A program made the translations under genes and the position numbers. A stretch of 64,000 bases of DNA from Planctomycetaceae bacterium (GTDB taxonomy: Bacteria; Planctomycetota; Planctomycetia; Planctomycetales; Planctomycetaceae): NCBI GenBank assembly GCA_002726205.1, contig PBSL01000003.1:52050-116049 (forward strand), read 5' to 3'. Positions 63,115-64,000 of the stretch are shown here, one piece after another; positions within the stretch are counted from its first letter, which is position 1; every line of letters begins with the position of its first letter. The notes under the pieces are model-generated. The model was not told the DNA's origin and ran no database searches. It saw nothing but the letters and a program-made list of their open reading frames with translations.

Positions 63115-64000
63115 ATGATTCCCATCCGTCCTACCAGCTTCGGTCCCCGGTTCCCCATCAGCCGCCGCGACTTTCTCCTGCAGGAAGGTCTCGGCTTCGG
63201 TGCGATCGCGCTGGGCTCGCTGCTGGCCCGCGACGGACTCGCTGACGGGACTGCCCCGTCGAATCCGCTGTCGGCACGACCGGCCGCTGTCGAGCCGCCG
63301 GCCACGTCGGTGATTTTCCTGTTCATGGCCGGAGGTCCCAGCCAGGTCGAGACATTCGATCCCAAGCCCGAATTGAACCGCCTGCAGGGAAACCCCGTCC
63401 CTGCCAGCTTCGGGAAGGTGCAGACACAGCGGGTCGACGAGAAATCGTTGCTGCTGGGTTCCCGACGGACGTTCCGACCGTGCGGCGAGAGCGGCCTGGT
63501 GATGTCGGACCTGTTTCCGCACCTGGCCGGCTGTGCCGACGACCTGTCGGTCGTCCGTTCGATCCACGCCGACAGCATCGTGCACTCCGCGGCGCTGTAC
63601 CAGATGAACACCGGGCGGATCCTGATGGGTCACCCGTCAATCGGTGCCTGGGCAACCTACGGACTCGGCAGCGAGAGTGACAACCTTCCCTCCTACATCG
63701 TGATGCTCGACCCCGACGGTACGCTGGTCGGCGGACCGCCCTGCTGGGGCGCTGGCTTCTTCCCCCCGATCTACCAGGGGACATTGTTCCGCCCCGAGGC
63801 TCCGCCGATCCTCAATCTCAAACCTTCGAAGGGCCGCACGCTGGATCGCCAACAACGCAATCTTCAGTTGTTGCGAGAGCTCAACCGGATCAACCGGCGA
63901 CCCGTCGACATGGTGCTCGAAACCCGGGCGGCAACCTACGAGCTGGCCTTTCGCATGCAGCGGCATGCTCCCGAAGCGGTGGACCTGTCGCGGGAGACCG
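63115..64000 (+). CDS. DUF1501 protein, Tat-exported (continues past the window end)
   Basis: The frame starts at 63115 and stays open to the end of the window, giving at least 295 residues. A Tat-type signal (SRRDFLLQEGLGFGAIALG) is followed by the DUF1501 opening VIFLFMAGGPSQVETFDPKP and an early half containing PSIGAWATYGLGSESDNLPS. The C-terminal GEFGRTP region would lie beyond the window. It is divergent from the DUF1549/1553 gene and probably works with it. Confidence 0.9.
   Translation, partial: MIPIRPTSFGPRFPISRRDFLLQEGLGFGAIALGSLLARDGLADGTAPSNPLSARPAAVEPPATSVIFLFMAGGPSQVETFDPKPELNRLQGNPVPASFGKVQTQRVDEKSLLLGSRRTFRPCGESGLVMSDLFPHLAGCADDLSVVRSIHADSIVHSAALYQMNTGRILMGHPSIGAWATYGLGSESDNLPSYIVMLDPDGTLVGGPPCWGAGFFPPIYQGTLFRPEAPPILNLKPSKGRTLDRQQRNLQLLRELNRINRRPVDMVLETRAATYELAFRMQRHAPEAVDLSRET

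Noticed and set aside
60759..63611. N-terminal extension of the DUF1549/1553 gene to 63611
   Set aside because: The extension is antisense to the DUF1501 gene starting at 63115; the signal peptide and SD place the start at 62963.
1..64000. tRNA, rRNA, CRISPR array, insertion sequence and selenocysteine machinery genes
   Set aside because: I looked for their characteristic sequences and saw none; tRNA-Sec and selA/B/D must be elsewhere if the Sec reading is right.

Overview
The window looks like a planctomycete chromosome segment. The DNA is GC-rich and carries several DUF1501 and DUF1549/DUF1553 (planctomycete cytochrome) genes, a ResB-CcsA fusion, DUF1080, DUF1570, PQQ-like beta-propellers, sulfatase and sialidase genes, many short lipoprotein or Tat signals, and very short intergenic gaps. 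No rRNA, tRNA, CRISPR array, insertion sequence or phage module was recognised. No gap between called genes exceeds 300 bases; the longest (58151-58445) is described under the promoter inside it. Bases 1-172 hold no gene I can support.

Layout. 173-4075 (minus): a likely HAD-like / FabZ-like / trmB operon, then a DUF1080 gene and a small methyltransferase-like gene. 4220-11782: a DUF1570 metalloprotease, a 32-residue basic protein, a lipoprotein-ccsBA cytochrome c assembly pair and a C45 peptidase. 11786-19385 (minus): a three-gene set of PQQ/methyltransferase/malectin protein, cytochrome-type DUF1549/1553 protein and DUF1501 protein. 19601-24262 (minus): a UGA-interrupted gene, an LRR lipoprotein, a protealysin-like M4 peptidase, an HD protein and proC. 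24429-29666 (plus): a small membrane subunit, Na+/solute symporter, amidohydrolase, D-amino-acid PLP enzyme and KaiC-like ATPase. 29683-41262: truD, dehydrogenases, lactonases, a sulfatase with an oxidoreductase, an outer-membrane-like lipoprotein and an enolase-superfamily enzyme, with a second UGA-interrupted gene at 35461. 41399-49760: a third UGA-interrupted gene, an EF-hand repeat protein, PQQ and symporter genes, a three-fold TRASH-like protein, SMP-30 and a sialidase. 49877-57024 (plus): a six-gene sugar/sugar-acid operon. 57116-64000: a terpene-cyclase-fold protein, two DUF1501 genes, an SDR and a DUF1549/1553 gene.

The most notable signal is three genes (19601-20623 minus, 35461-36483 plus, 41399-42352 plus) whose frame is interrupted once by TGA and then continues with convincing protein. 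In all three the TGA is followed by a proline codon (U-P-x-C, U-P-x-C, U-P-G-K). Two sit at the first cysteine position of a thioredoxin-like active site, and foldable hairpins follow immediately; the one at 41608-41626 is a perfect 8-bp stem with a GUU loop. I read these as secreted selenoproteins. No selenocysteine machinery (selA, selB, selC, selD) lies in the window, so the reading predicts it elsewhere in the genome.

Metabolically the window describes a heterotroph that takes apart complex glycans and oxidises sugars through lactones and sugar acids: sialidase-like, sulfatase, DUF1080, SMP-30 and enolase-superfamily enzymes with MFS and Na+ symporters. It has a large secreted redox and cytochrome complement.
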